This document shows, piece after piece, positions 26,171 through 34,612 of a stretch of DNA of 60,147 nucleotides. Numbering within the stretch: position 1 is the first letter of the stretch; each line of letters opens with the position of its first letter. Source of the stretch: Rhodospirillaceae bacterium (GTDB taxonomy: Bacteria; Pseudomonadota; Alphaproteobacteria; SHVZ01); NCBI GenBank assembly GCA_016792585.1, contig JAEULB010000056.1:1-60147 (forward strand), written 5' to 3'. Made by a program: the position numbers and the translations under genes. The notes under the pieces were generated by a model, which was not told where the DNA came from, made no database searches, and was given only the letters and a program-made list of their open reading frames with translations.

Positions 26171-27367
26171 TCATCTCGCCCAGACGCGGGCCCTGGGCGC
26201 GTGATACGCGGGTGGCCAGGTGAATGGTTGCTGCGGTGCGACCTGCTTCGCCTGCCCCGCTTCCCGCCACGTCGCGACGTTTGCGGTAGCCGACAGCATG
26301 TCGTCGGTTGCCGCGACGATCTCTTCTGGCGAATTGTCGACGATCGCGTCGATCTCGGCGCCGTCGTAGGTATCGGTCTGGCCATGGGCCAGGAAGCGAA
26401 GATCGAGATCGGGGAACTTGCTGGCATACTCCGGCGTGCCCGGGTGCATGACGCTGCCGTCCTTCATGCGGACGCGCCTGAGCAGGACGGCGTCGTGTGC
26501 GTGGAACGCGATCGCGGGTGTGAAGCAGTTCGTGACCAGCGCCGGTACGTGAAAACCGCAGGAGAGCGATGTAGGACCTGAGTCGGTGGTCAGGTTGAAC
26601 CGCGCCCGGCTGAAGGCGAAGGCGTGTAGCGGGAAGAGGTCGGGGTCGCGGGTCAGGTCGATCAGGCCCGGCAGCGGCGGCAAGGGGGTCATCGAAGGAT
26701 CACCGATCCGCACGACGGTGCCGCCGGAGGCGATGATCAATCGTATTGCAGGGAGATAGGCTTCTGGGTCGCTCGAACGACCCACGTCGACCACTGGGCG
26801 ATAGCGGTAATTGGCCTCTCGGACGTGAAGGCCGACGAACCAACCTTCACGCGGGACGCCGCGGGCGACCAGCGCCGCCGAGAGAGCGTCGACTTCTGCG
26901 GGAGGGATGCGCAGCGTGGCCGAGTCCGGCAGGAGCGACGGGACGAAGGACATGGAAGGAGTGAGGATGAGGTCTGGTACGTGGCAAAGCTGCTCGTACC
27001 ACCACTCATGGGGGGCGACATGCGGCGCATAGGCCCCGATGTCCAGCCAATCGAACGGTATTGCGTCGTTCAGGGGGAAGCCGACCCCGCGGGTCGCGGT
27101 CGCATTGCAGCGAACGATGTACTCCTTATAGGGACGATCGTTCCTGTAGATGACGGTGAGCTCGTCGGCGCCCGCCATCTGGGCGATCGTCGCGTAGAAG
27201 ACGTTCTCGCAGATGAAATCGCCAAGGGCTTGGCTGCCGGCGAAGCCGAGGACACGTTCGATCCGCCTTGGCTGGCGGAGCGACATGCCGAGAACAGCGC
27301 CCTGGCTCCACCGGCCCTCGTTGGGCCCGCCCTTGCGCGGATGAACGACGTTTCCGATGAGAGGCAT
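26171..27367 (-). CDS. TIGR04372-like glycosyltransferase
   Basis: This 398-residue paralogue of the 22129-23316 gene shares VLGFAGSQALGDFICENVFYA, LTVIYRNDRPYKEY, FVGLHVREANYRY (about 190), DVGRSSDPEAYLPAIRLI, GGTVVRIGDPS and FAFSRARFNLTTDSGPTSL. An alternative start is ATG 27286 (MSLRQPRRIE). It reads leftward away from the C-methyltransferase gene and probably heads a two-gene operon with the methyltransferase-like gene at 25306. A promoter with a perfect TTGACA lies about 24 bp upstream (27391-27420). Confidence 0.7.
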   Translation of the reverse strand: MPLIGNVVHPRKGGPNEGRWSQGAVLGMSLRQPRRIERVLGFAGSQALGDFICENVFYATIAQMAGADELTVIYRNDRPYKEYIVRCNATATRGVGFPLNDAIPFDWLDIGAYAPHVAPHEWWYEQLCHVPDLILTPSMSFVPSLLPDSATLRIPPAEVDALSAALVARGVPREGWFVGLHVREANYRYRPVVDVGRSSDPEAYLPAIRLIIASGGTVVRIGDPSMTPLPPLPGLIDLTRDPDLFPLHAFAFSRARFNLTTDSGPTSLSCGFHVPALVTNCFTPAIAFHAHDAVLLRRVRMKDGSVMHPGTPEYASKFPDLDLRFLAHGQTDTYDGAEIDAIVDNSPEEIVAATDDMLSATANVATWREAGQAKQVAPQQPFTWPPAYHAPRARVWAR

Positions 27368-27390
27368 TGCATCCCGGAAAGAGATCGTTC

Positions 27391-27420
27391 CCTCTATCGC
27401 CCGGCCAGAGGGTCTGTCAA
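27391..27420 (-). promoter_or_regulatory. Candidate sigma-70 promoter for the TIGR04372-like gene
   Basis: On the minus strand the -35 is TTGACA (27415-27420, perfect) and the -10 is TAGAGG (27391-27396, weak), with an 18-base spacer. The predicted transcript start is ~15-20 bases before ATG 27367. The weak -10 keeps confidence low. Confidence 0.35.
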
Positions 27421-27572
27421 TTAAGCCTTTGTGGTACGCCGCTTTTTGACGTGGTATCGGGGAGCGCGCTCCGTCCGGAGCGCAATGACGACCAGGAGAT
27501 GCGCCGGATGACGGGCTTCTTTCGATGCCGGATGTCGGCCACGCTTCCTTGCCCGGAAGGCGGTCGAGTCGA

Positions 27573-28787
27573 GTGAACAGAGTCTTCGCCTGCCGCGCAT
27601 GCGGTCGCGGGAACCTGGAGCTGATCCTGGATCTCGGAAAACAGCCCTGGGGGAACGACTTCCGGCCGATGGAGCTCGATCAGACGTGTCCGCGCTATCC
27701 GCTGGAGTTCTTCTACTGCCACGACTGCACGATGTGTCAGATCGGTCATACGGTGCCGAAGGAGACGATGTTCCGCGAGCATGGCTATCTCTCCGGAACC
27801 ACGCGTTCGCTTGCCCGCCACTTCGCCTCCGTCGCGTCTCGGATCGCTGAACGAGTGGCTTTCGGGCCGAGCGACTACGTCCTGGATGTCGGCGGCAATG
27901 ACGGCACCTTCCTGCGGTTCGTCCACGAACGCGGACTCGACGTCCTCAACGTCGACGCAGGCATCAATCAGCATCGCGCTTCCCTGGCGAACGGCATCCC
28001 CTGCATCAACCGCTTCTTCAATCTGGAGACCGCTGACGATATCCGGCGGGAGCGCGGGCCTGCGAAGGTCATTCATGGCGCGGGGATCTTCTTCCATCTG
28101 GAAGAGCTCCACTCGGCCTTCGAAGGCGTCCGTCACCTCCTGGCGGACGACGGTGTCGTGGTCGCGGAGTTCATCTATCTGCCGAGCATGGTCGAGACGA
28201 CCGCCTTCGATCAGATCTACCACGAGCATCTGACGTACTACACGCTGGGAAGCTTCGAACGACTGCTCCAAGGACACGGGCTCCGCATCAACGATGCGGA
28301 GCTGGCCTCGATACATGGGGGCAGCTGCATCGCCTACATCGGGCGCGGAGACGGCGTCTCCCCCGCCCTCGCGAGGCTCATGGATCGCGAAGTGGTGGAG
28401 GGCTACGACACGGCGACGCCCTATCGGCAGTTTGCGAAGGAGGCATCCGAGCTCCGGGATCTGATCAGGGATCGTGTCCGACGGTTCAGGGCCGGAGGTC
28501 GCCGCATCCAGGCCTTGGGCGCTCCGGTCAAGGGGACGACGATCCTTCACTACTGCGGTTTCGACGAGCGCGATATCGAGTGCGCCGTCGAGATCAATCG
28601 GCTCAAATGCGGAACCTTCTACCCAGGCACGCGCATTCCGGTCGTTCACCAGGATGAGGTGGATCCGCCGGATGCGTATCTGCTTCTGGCGTGGAACTTT
28701 CGGGATGAGATCATGCCGAAGCTCGAGCGGTTCCGATCCGGCGGAGGCCAGGTCCTGATCCCCATCCCCGATGCGGAGGTGCTCTGA
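27573..28787 (+). CDS. Sugar C-methyltransferase (zinc-binding N-terminus + SAM domain)
   Basis: This 404-residue protein is read from GTG 27573; longer frames add non-homologous residues. It has the three-part layout of NDP-hexose C-methyltransferases. The N-terminal metal-binding part has FACRACG (about 5-11) and CHDCTMCQIGH (about 48). A central SAM domain has YVLDVGGNDGTFLRFV (about 102-117), HGAGIFFHLEELH and DQIYHEHLTYYT. A C-terminal domain opens with LGAPVKGTTILHYCGF. Such enzymes, e.g. those making branched-chain deoxysugars, transfer methyl to a ring carbon next to a keto group. The following gene is an SDR. The four-Cys site fits the family's Zn ligands. Confidence 0.85.
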   Translation: MNRVFACRACGRGNLELILDLGKQPWGNDFRPMELDQTCPRYPLEFFYCHDCTMCQIGHTVPKETMFREHGYLSGTTRSLARHFASVASRIAERVAFGPSDYVLDVGGNDGTFLRFVHERGLDVLNVDAGINQHRASLANGIPCINRFFNLETADDIRRERGPAKVIHGAGIFFHLEELHSAFEGVRHLLADDGVVVAEFIYLPSMVETTAFDQIYHEHLTYYTLGSFERLLQGHGLRINDAELASIHGGSCIAYIGRGDGVSPALARLMDREVVEGYDTATPYRQFAKEASELRDLIRDRVRRFRAGGRRIQALGAPVKGTTILHYCGFDERDIECAVEINRLKCGTFYPGTRIPVVHQDEVDPPDAYLLLAWNFRDEIMPKLERFRSGGGQVLIPIPDAEVL

Positions 28788-29734
28788 TGTCGGACGGAGG
28801 GACCCGCGTCCTGGTGACCGGTGCGACCGGGTTCCTCGGCAGTGCTCTCTGTCCGGCACTTCGCCGGCTCGGCGCCGAGGTCGTGGCCCTCGGCTCTCGG
28901 GACGCGGACCTGACCGATCCAACGTCGTTGACCAGGGTTGGCTCGGGTCGTTTCGACAGGATCTATCACCTGGCAGCCTGGACGCAGGCAGGAGACTTCT
29001 GTCTCCGGCATCCGGGCGAGCAGTGGCTGATCAATCAGCAGATCAACACCACCGTCCTGCGCTACTGGGCCGAAAGGCAGCCCAAGGCAAAGCTGGTGTC
29101 GATCGGCACCAGCTGTGCCTATGCCGAGGGAAGCGCCCACAGGGAAGAAGAGTATCTGCAGGGCGTCCCGACGGAGAGCCTTTACACCTATGCGATGACC
29201 AAGCGGATGCTGCAGGTCGGCCAGGAAAGCATTCGCCGGCAGTTCGGGCTGGAGTACCTCACCGTGGTGCCGTCGACGCTCTACGGTCCGGGGTACATCG
29301 TCGGCGCCAAGCAGCTGCACTTCATCTTTGACCTTGCCGTCAAGATGCTGCGGTCGAAAGATCTGGGCGAACCGGTTGTGTTGTGGGGTGACGGCACTCA
29401 GCGGCGCGAGTTGGTTCATGTCGCGGACTTCGTGGCCACGCTGCTCGATTTGGAGCCGCAGACTAGGAACGAGATCGTCAATATCGGCGCGGGATCCGAC
29501 TTCTCCTTGCGAGAGTGCGCCGAGATTCTCGCCGATCTGGTGGGTATTCCCTCTGCCGACATCCAATGGGACTTGAGCCGGTACGTGGGGGCGAAGGTCA
29601 AGCGCCTCGACACGGCCAAGATCGATGCGCTCCTGCCCGACCGTCCGCGTCGCAACCTTAGAACCGGCCTTTCCGAGCTCGTCGCATGGCTGCGCGCGAC
29701 CGGCGGGCACCTCGGCAGGCGAACGGCCGCGTGA
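28787..29734 (+). CDS. NAD(P)-dependent epimerase/reductase, GDP-fucose synthase-like
   Basis: This 315-residue extended SDR has the classical loop VLVTGATGFLGSALCP (residues 8-23) and YxxxK in YTYAMTKRML (about 133-142), preceded by IGTSCAYAEGS (active Ser). PSTLYGPGY and WGDGTQRRELVHVADF (about 200-215) match the GDP-4-keto-6-deoxymannose epimerase-reductase branch. It likely finishes the sugar that the C-methyltransferase acts on. Its ATG (28787-28789) overlaps the preceding gene by one base (TGATG-type junction), so the two are translationally coupled. Confidence 0.82.
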   Translation: MSDGGTRVLVTGATGFLGSALCPALRRLGAEVVALGSRDADLTDPTSLTRVGSGRFDRIYHLAAWTQAGDFCLRHPGEQWLINQQINTTVLRYWAERQPKAKLVSIGTSCAYAEGSAHREEEYLQGVPTESLYTYAMTKRMLQVGQESIRRQFGLEYLTVVPSTLYGPGYIVGAKQLHFIFDLAVKMLRSKDLGEPVVLWGDGTQRRELVHVADFVATLLDLEPQTRNEIVNIGAGSDFSLRECAEILADLVGIPSADIQWDLSRYVGAKVKRLDTAKIDALLPDRPRRNLRTGLSELVAWLRATGGHLGRRTAA

Positions 29735-31266
29735 TGCCGGCGGCCATGCCCGCCTCTTCTTTGCGCGAGATAGGTCTCGTCAGCCACCGTGGCGGCGATT
29801 TGCAGGTTGCCGCCCGATACTATCGCGCAACGATCGCGCTCGAACCAAGTGAAGCGGAGACATGGCAGCGCATGGGTGTCCTGCTCCGTCAGCGGAGCGA
29901 ACCGTCCGGAGCGCTCGTGGCATTCGACCGTTCCCTGGCGGCGGAGGCGGGAAACGCGCTCCGGCGCGGCAATCGCGGTATTGCGCTCCGGGATCTGGGT
30001 CGACTGCCCGAAGCCATGGCGGAGCATCGCAGGTCCCTTGCACTCGAGCCGGGACGTTCCGGCGGGCATCTCAATCTCGGCATAGTCGCTATGGGACGCG
30101 AAGCTTACGACGTGGCGGTGGTGGCCTTGATGCGGTCGGTGGCGTCGGATCCAGGCAATGCCGACGCCCTCGATGCTCTCGGCTCGGCCTGTCGCGGCGA
30201 CGGAAGATCGAGCGAGGCGTATCGTTGGTTTCGCCGGGCGATCGCCTGGCGACCATCCTTTTCGGCAGCGCACTTCAACTTGGGAGGCACGCTGCAGACG
30301 CAGGCGCTCTGGGAGCCGTCGATCGCGTGGTATCGCCGCGCGCTCGCGGTCAGGCCGGGCTTCGCGGAAGCCGAGTGGGAGATGTCCTTCCCCATGCTGG
30401 TCCTCGGACGATTCAGGGAGGGCTTTCGCGCCTTCGACGGCAGATGGCGGAGCGCGGGCTTTCCGGCGGCACAAAGAAAATGGACGAAGCCGGCTTGGGC
30501 GGGAGAGCCCCTCGAAGGACGGAGGCTTCTTGTTCACGCGGAGCAAGGCTTCGGCGACACCATCCAGTTCGCGCGGTATGTCCCCCTTATACGCGGTGCC
30601 GGAGCCGTCACTGTCGAGGTTCAGGGGCCGCTGGTCAGGCTGGCTCGCACATTGGCTTCGGGTGTCGAAGTAATTGCCGCCGGCGACGACTTGCCGGCCC
30701 ATGACCTTCAGGTCCCGCTCATGGACCTGCCGCGGGTTTTCAGAACCGATCAGGAGTCGATCCCGGCGGCGGTGCCGTACTTTGCTGTTGGTTCCCCACC
30801 TCCGCGCGCTCGCCCACCGATGGTCGGCATCGCCTGGACACCGAGCCGTACCAATCGAACCTTCCCGGCGAAATCCATCCCCCTTCTCCGGCTTCTTGAG
30901 GCATTCGAAGGCGCGCGGTGCCAGCTCGTCAGCCTGCAGGTCGACGCCGATGCGCGCTCCGAGCTTGCCGGCCGAAACGTCGTCGATGCCGGCGGGACGT
31001 TCTCGGACTTTTTCGACACGGCGAGATACCTGCTCGGCCTCGATCTTGTGGTCACCGTCGACACGGCGGTCGCACATCTGGCCGGCGCTCTCGGCCGTCC
31101 CGTCTGGGTACTGCTGCCGGCGATGGCGGACTGGCGATGGTTGCTCGACCGTCAAGACTCGCCCTGGTACCCGTCGATGCGTCTCTTCAGGCAGCCGGCC
31201 CCGGGCGACTGGGACGCTGTCGTTTCGGACGTCGCCCGAAGTCTCGCGCAGCAAATAGGGACGTGA
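29734..31266 (+). CDS. TPR protein with C-terminal GT9/heptosyltransferase-like domain
   Basis: This 510-residue protein is read from ATG 29734, which overlaps the preceding stop. TPR units fill about residues 10-215 (LGIVAMGREAYDVAVVALM, NLGGTLQTQALWEPSIAWY). From about residue 265 the GT-B domain has LLVHAEQGFGDTIQFARY. MVGIAWTPSRTNRTFPAKS (about 362) replaces the usual CW.GNP, and TVDTAVAHLAGALGRPVWVLL (about 440) closes the site. It is in the same operon as the C-methyltransferase and SDR, suggesting it handles the sugar they make. Convergent with the GT41 gene, with a 29-bp gap. Confidence 0.86.
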   Translation: MPAAMPASSLREIGLVSHRGGDLQVAARYYRATIALEPSEAETWQRMGVLLRQRSEPSGALVAFDRSLAAEAGNALRRGNRGIALRDLGRLPEAMAEHRRSLALEPGRSGGHLNLGIVAMGREAYDVAVVALMRSVASDPGNADALDALGSACRGDGRSSEAYRWFRRAIAWRPSFSAAHFNLGGTLQTQALWEPSIAWYRRALAVRPGFAEAEWEMSFPMLVLGRFREGFRAFDGRWRSAGFPAAQRKWTKPAWAGEPLEGRRLLVHAEQGFGDTIQFARYVPLIRGAGAVTVEVQGPLVRLARTLASGVEVIAAGDDLPAHDLQVPLMDLPRVFRTDQESIPAAVPYFAVGSPPPRARPPMVGIAWTPSRTNRTFPAKSIPLLRLLEAFEGARCQLVSLQVDADARSELAGRNVVDAGGTFSDFFDTARYLLGLDLVVTVDTAVAHLAGALGRPVWVLLPAMADWRWLLDRQDSPWYPSMRLFRQPAPGDWDAVVSDVARSLAQQIGT

Positions 31267-31295
31267 AACTCAACCGACGATCGTAGGGCAACCAG

Positions 31296-33188
31296 TCATC
31301 GTTGCCTGACATGCTGCTGCCAGAAGCCGCGAAGCAACTGCTCGAGGTGTCGCGCCAGGCGTTCGGGGCGGCAGATGGGAGAGGCGAGCAGACGGGCTCG
31401 CGAGGTTTGGCGGAACTCGACGAGGCGAGGAAGATCGAGCGCGATGGCGCACGCTCGCTCGACGTAGTCGTCGTCCGTTTCTGCGACCAGATCGAAAAGA
31501 CCGAGATTGGCGAGCAACGCGTAGGTCTGCCTGCCGACGAAGGCCGCTTCGAGGCGGGATATCACAGGCAGCCCCATCCAAAGGCTCTCGAAGGTGGTGG
31601 TGGCCCCGGAATGCGGAAAGGGGTCGAGGGCGATGTCGGTTCGCCGATACCAGTCCCATACTCCCGAGGCGCTGACGGACCCGACGATATCTATTCGCTC
31701 CGGAGCGATGCCGCATCGGGCAAAGCCCGTCATCAAACGCGAGCTCATCTCCACGTTGTTAAGGCTTCCGTAGCGGAGCACGAGCCGGGAAGCCGGCAGG
31801 CGCTGCAGTATGCGTGCCCAGACGTTGATCACGCGATCGGTGACTTTCAACGGATTGTTGAAGCAACCGAATGTAACGCGTCCGCCACTGTCGCCGGGAA
31901 CTGGCCCTGGATCGCCGGCATCCGTGATCGGCAGGTAGCACGTGTAGGTTTCCGGCAGACGCGCCACGGTTTCGGTGTAGTCGACTTCCCGTTCGGTCGG
32001 CACCAGCCAGGGATCGGCGATCCGGTAGTCGATCGTGCTGAGACCGGTGGTTCCGGGGTAGCCGAGCCAGGTCGCCTGGATGGCAGCCGGTCGCCGCAGG
32101 AACACTGGAAGGCGGTTGTAGGCGGTGTGACCGGACATATCGATCAGGATGTCGATGCCGTCCGCACGGATCAGGTCGGCCAAGTCGGGGTCCGAAACGG
32201 CCTCGACGTCGCGCCAGACGTCGGCCGCGGCCTTCAGTCGAGACTGGATGGAATCCGCTCTCGGCAGTGTGCTGTAGAAACAGCAGCGGAGCTGCCGATG
32301 GTCGAACGCTTCGACGACGCTGACCAGCTGACGCCCTACCACGTGCTCGCCGAGGTCACCGGAGACGAAGCCGATGCGGAGGGTTCGATCCGGCTCGGGC
32401 GCGACCGGGAGAGGCCTTGCGTCGACGCGGACCAAGGCTGACTCCCAACGTGCGTGCTCGTGCTTCAGCCATGCCGGATCGAGCGAGTCCTCGTATTGCA
32501 AGGCAAAGAGCAGGTTGCTGTATGCCTCCGCGTAGGAGGGCAGAAGATCTATTGCCTTGCGAAAGGCCCGGAGCGCGGACGGAACGCGTCCGCAGGCGAG
32601 AAGCGAAGAGCCGATGTTGTTCTGGGCGCGGGCGTGCCGGCGATCGAGAGCAAGAGCGCGCGCATAGCGGAGAAGCGCCTCGTTGTGATGACCGCGACGC
32701 TGCTGCGTCATGCCGTGGTTGTAGAGAGTGTCGGCCGCGTCGGGCTTGAGAGCGATGGCACGCCGATATGAGATCAACGCCTGGTCGAGCTTGGAAGCAC
32801 TCTGCAGAGCATTGGCGAGATTGAGATGAGCCGACGGTTGCAGCGGCGATAGGGCCGTCCCGCGTTTGAGCCACGCGACGGCTTGGGTCAGATGACCGGC
32901 CGAGCGCAAGGTAGCGCCGAAGGCGACGACGGCATCTGCCTGCGAGGCAGCCAGGGTCATGGCGCGTCGCAGGTGGCGCAATGCTGCGGCCGGACGTCCG
33001 CTCATGGTGAGGACGATCCCGAGATTCGCGAGATAGGCGGCGTCGAAAGGGCGAATGGCCGTGGCGCGTCCGAACCATGTGGCGGCTCGGTCGGGGTTGC
33101 CGGCGGTCAGGCGCGAGACGGCGAGCGCGGCGGCGGAGCCGTCGTCGCCCGGCTGCAGCGCAAGGCTCCGGCGTGGCGCCACGGGCAT
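31296..33188 (-). CDS. TPR + SPINDLY/OGT-like (GT41) glycosyltransferase
   Basis: This 630-residue protein has about seven TPR units up to residue ~250 (NLANALQSASKLDQALISYRR, NNIGSSLLACGRVPSALRAF). The catalytic part has RIGFVSGDLGEHVVGRQL (about 272), IDILIDMSGHTAYNRLPVFLRR (about 345), LGYPGTTGLSTIDYRIAD, FGCFNNPLKVTDR and DIALDPFPHSGATTTFESLWMG (about 516). The PDF...H region is altered (SGDLGEH), while the histidine and the sugar-nucleotide segment are kept. The start (ATG 33188) is the first in frame and an in-frame upstream extension cannot be excluded. It is convergent with the TPR/GT9 gene and divergent from the exostosin-like gene. Confidence 0.88.
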   Translation of the reverse strand: MPVAPRRSLALQPGDDGSAAALAVSRLTAGNPDRAATWFGRATAIRPFDAAYLANLGIVLTMSGRPAAALRHLRRAMTLAASQADAVVAFGATLRSAGHLTQAVAWLKRGTALSPLQPSAHLNLANALQSASKLDQALISYRRAIALKPDAADTLYNHGMTQQRRGHHNEALLRYARALALDRRHARAQNNIGSSLLACGRVPSALRAFRKAIDLLPSYAEAYSNLLFALQYEDSLDPAWLKHEHARWESALVRVDARPLPVAPEPDRTLRIGFVSGDLGEHVVGRQLVSVVEAFDHRQLRCCFYSTLPRADSIQSRLKAAADVWRDVEAVSDPDLADLIRADGIDILIDMSGHTAYNRLPVFLRRPAAIQATWLGYPGTTGLSTIDYRIADPWLVPTEREVDYTETVARLPETYTCYLPITDAGDPGPVPGDSGGRVTFGCFNNPLKVTDRVINVWARILQRLPASRLVLRYGSLNNVEMSSRLMTGFARCGIAPERIDIVGSVSASGVWDWYRRTDIALDPFPHSGATTTFESLWMGLPVISRLEAAFVGRQTYALLANLGLFDLVAETDDDYVERACAIALDLPRLVEFRQTSRARLLASPICRPERLARHLEQLLRGFWQQHVRQR

Positions 33189-33308
33189 CGGGCTGGCGTC
33201 GGTGATGGGTGTGATCCAGTCTGCGGTCGTACGGCAATAGCCGATACGCTATGGCTTTCCAAGATCGTCGGAACGGACGGACAGGCGCTGGAGGTTGACC
33301 GGATCATC

Positions 33309-34484
33309 ATGCAGTCGGTTGAGAAAGGGCGTCTGGCGATGGCCCCGGCGGATGCGGAAGCATGGAGGAGGCTGAGCGGGCTTCGCCGGGACGGTGACGC
33401 GACCGGCGACGCGCTGGTCGCGATTGGACGGGCGGCCGCGATAGACGGGTCGCGTCCTCGGGACCTGAGGGAGGCGGCCAGCATCTACCTGGCTCGCGGC
33501 GATGCGGAGACCGCATTCCGTCTGTTGGATGCGGCAACGGCCCTTGGCGAATGGCCGCGCGACACCGGCGACGAGATCGTGGTGATCTGGCGCCGGGCCT
33601 GGCTTTATCGAGCAATCGAAAGCGGGTTCATGCAGAACGTGCTGCTGGGCGACCTGGGGCGTCCGGTCCGGCATGTCTGTATCGGAACGGATGAACGCCC
33701 GCCGCTGGCCCCGCGAACCATCCTTGTCGTGCTCGGCACGGAGAGCACGGACGGAGCGACACTTGCCGAAGCCCATGCAGCCGGACGGGGACCGATCGGC
33801 GTAGTTCATATGGGCGACGAACGTGGGGACCGGGACAAAAGCTTCTATGGCCATGCACGCTTCGTGCTCCGACACTACGTTTCAGGAATGGGAGAGGCGC
33901 ACCCGACGCCAGCCGGGACGGTGGTGCAGTGGATCCCCAACGGCTATGCCAACGGGATCGGACCTCGACCGACTTCCGCCATCGTGCCGGCGACGAGCCG
34001 GCGCTACCTCTGCACCTTCATGGGCTATCCCAGGCAAGACCCCTCGCGTGAGGAGCTGACCGGGTTGCTCGAGGCCGATCAGCTTCCCTGTGCCTACGTT
34101 CCGACGCCGGCATTCTCGGCGGGCTATCCGCCGAGCGAATACGCAATACGTCTGGAAGACTCGGTATTTGCTTTGGCCCCGCGCGGGCATGCCGTGGAAT
34201 CGATCCGGTTTTTCGATGCTCTCGAGCGCGGATGCATTCCGGTCGTGGTCAAGGCGTCGTTTGCCGATGTCGGGGGCCCGATGGCGGGAGCGCCGGTCGT
34301 ACGGCTGTCGCGATGGGGCGAGCTGAAGGGCTTCCTCGACGGGATCCTCGCCCTGAAGGAGGACGAGAGGCGAGAGCGGTTGCTGGGGATGCAGCGGGAC
34401 GCGATCGCGTGGTGGACGGAAGAGAAGGCGCGTTGGCAGGCCAAGGTCAGGGGTGTCGTGCAGCAAGGCTTTGGCCTGGGGTGA
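33309..34484 (+). CDS. Exostosin/RXYLT1-like (GT47-type) glycosyltransferase
   Basis: This 391-residue protein is read from ATG 33309. Longer frames enter the divergent gene's region. The N-terminal ~85 residues are TPR-like (ALVAIGRAAAIDGSRPRDLR, ASIYLARGDAETAFRLLD). The rest resembles exostosin-type GT-B enzymes: GVVHMGDERGDRDKSFYGHARFVLRHY (about 165-190), WIPNGYANGIG, RRYLCTFMGYPR and the signature FALAPRGHAVESIRFFDALERGCIPVVV (about 284-311). The pattern recalls eukaryotic RXYLT1/exostosin C-terminal domains. Donor and acceptor are unknown. The protein is expected to be cytosolic, with no signal peptide. Confidence 0.6.
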   Translation: MQSVEKGRLAMAPADAEAWRRLSGLRRDGDATGDALVAIGRAAAIDGSRPRDLREAASIYLARGDAETAFRLLDAATALGEWPRDTGDEIVVIWRRAWLYRAIESGFMQNVLLGDLGRPVRHVCIGTDERPPLAPRTILVVLGTESTDGATLAEAHAAGRGPIGVVHMGDERGDRDKSFYGHARFVLRHYVSGMGEAHPTPAGTVVQWIPNGYANGIGPRPTSAIVPATSRRYLCTFMGYPRQDPSREELTGLLEADQLPCAYVPTPAFSAGYPPSEYAIRLEDSVFALAPRGHAVESIRFFDALERGCIPVVVKASFADVGGPMAGAPVVRLSRWGELKGFLDGILALKEDERRERLLGMQRDAIAWWTEEKARWQAKVRGVVQQGFGLG

Positions 34485-34612
34485 AGACGAGGGCGCGAGC
34501 GGCGCCTCGAAGCCCTCATGGCTGGCGGCAAGCGATGGTGCTGCGGGGTATGCGGGCTTAGACAATGCCCGTCATCGATGATAACAGCAGGTCAGCGCAT
34601 CCGAGCTAGGTC

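Noticed and set aside
27461..27483. GC-rich palindrome GGAGCGCGCTCC followed by GGAGCGC
   Set aside because: It is short, strongly G+C-biased and lies in a region with many similar words. No adjacent T-run or regulator site supports a terminator or operator.
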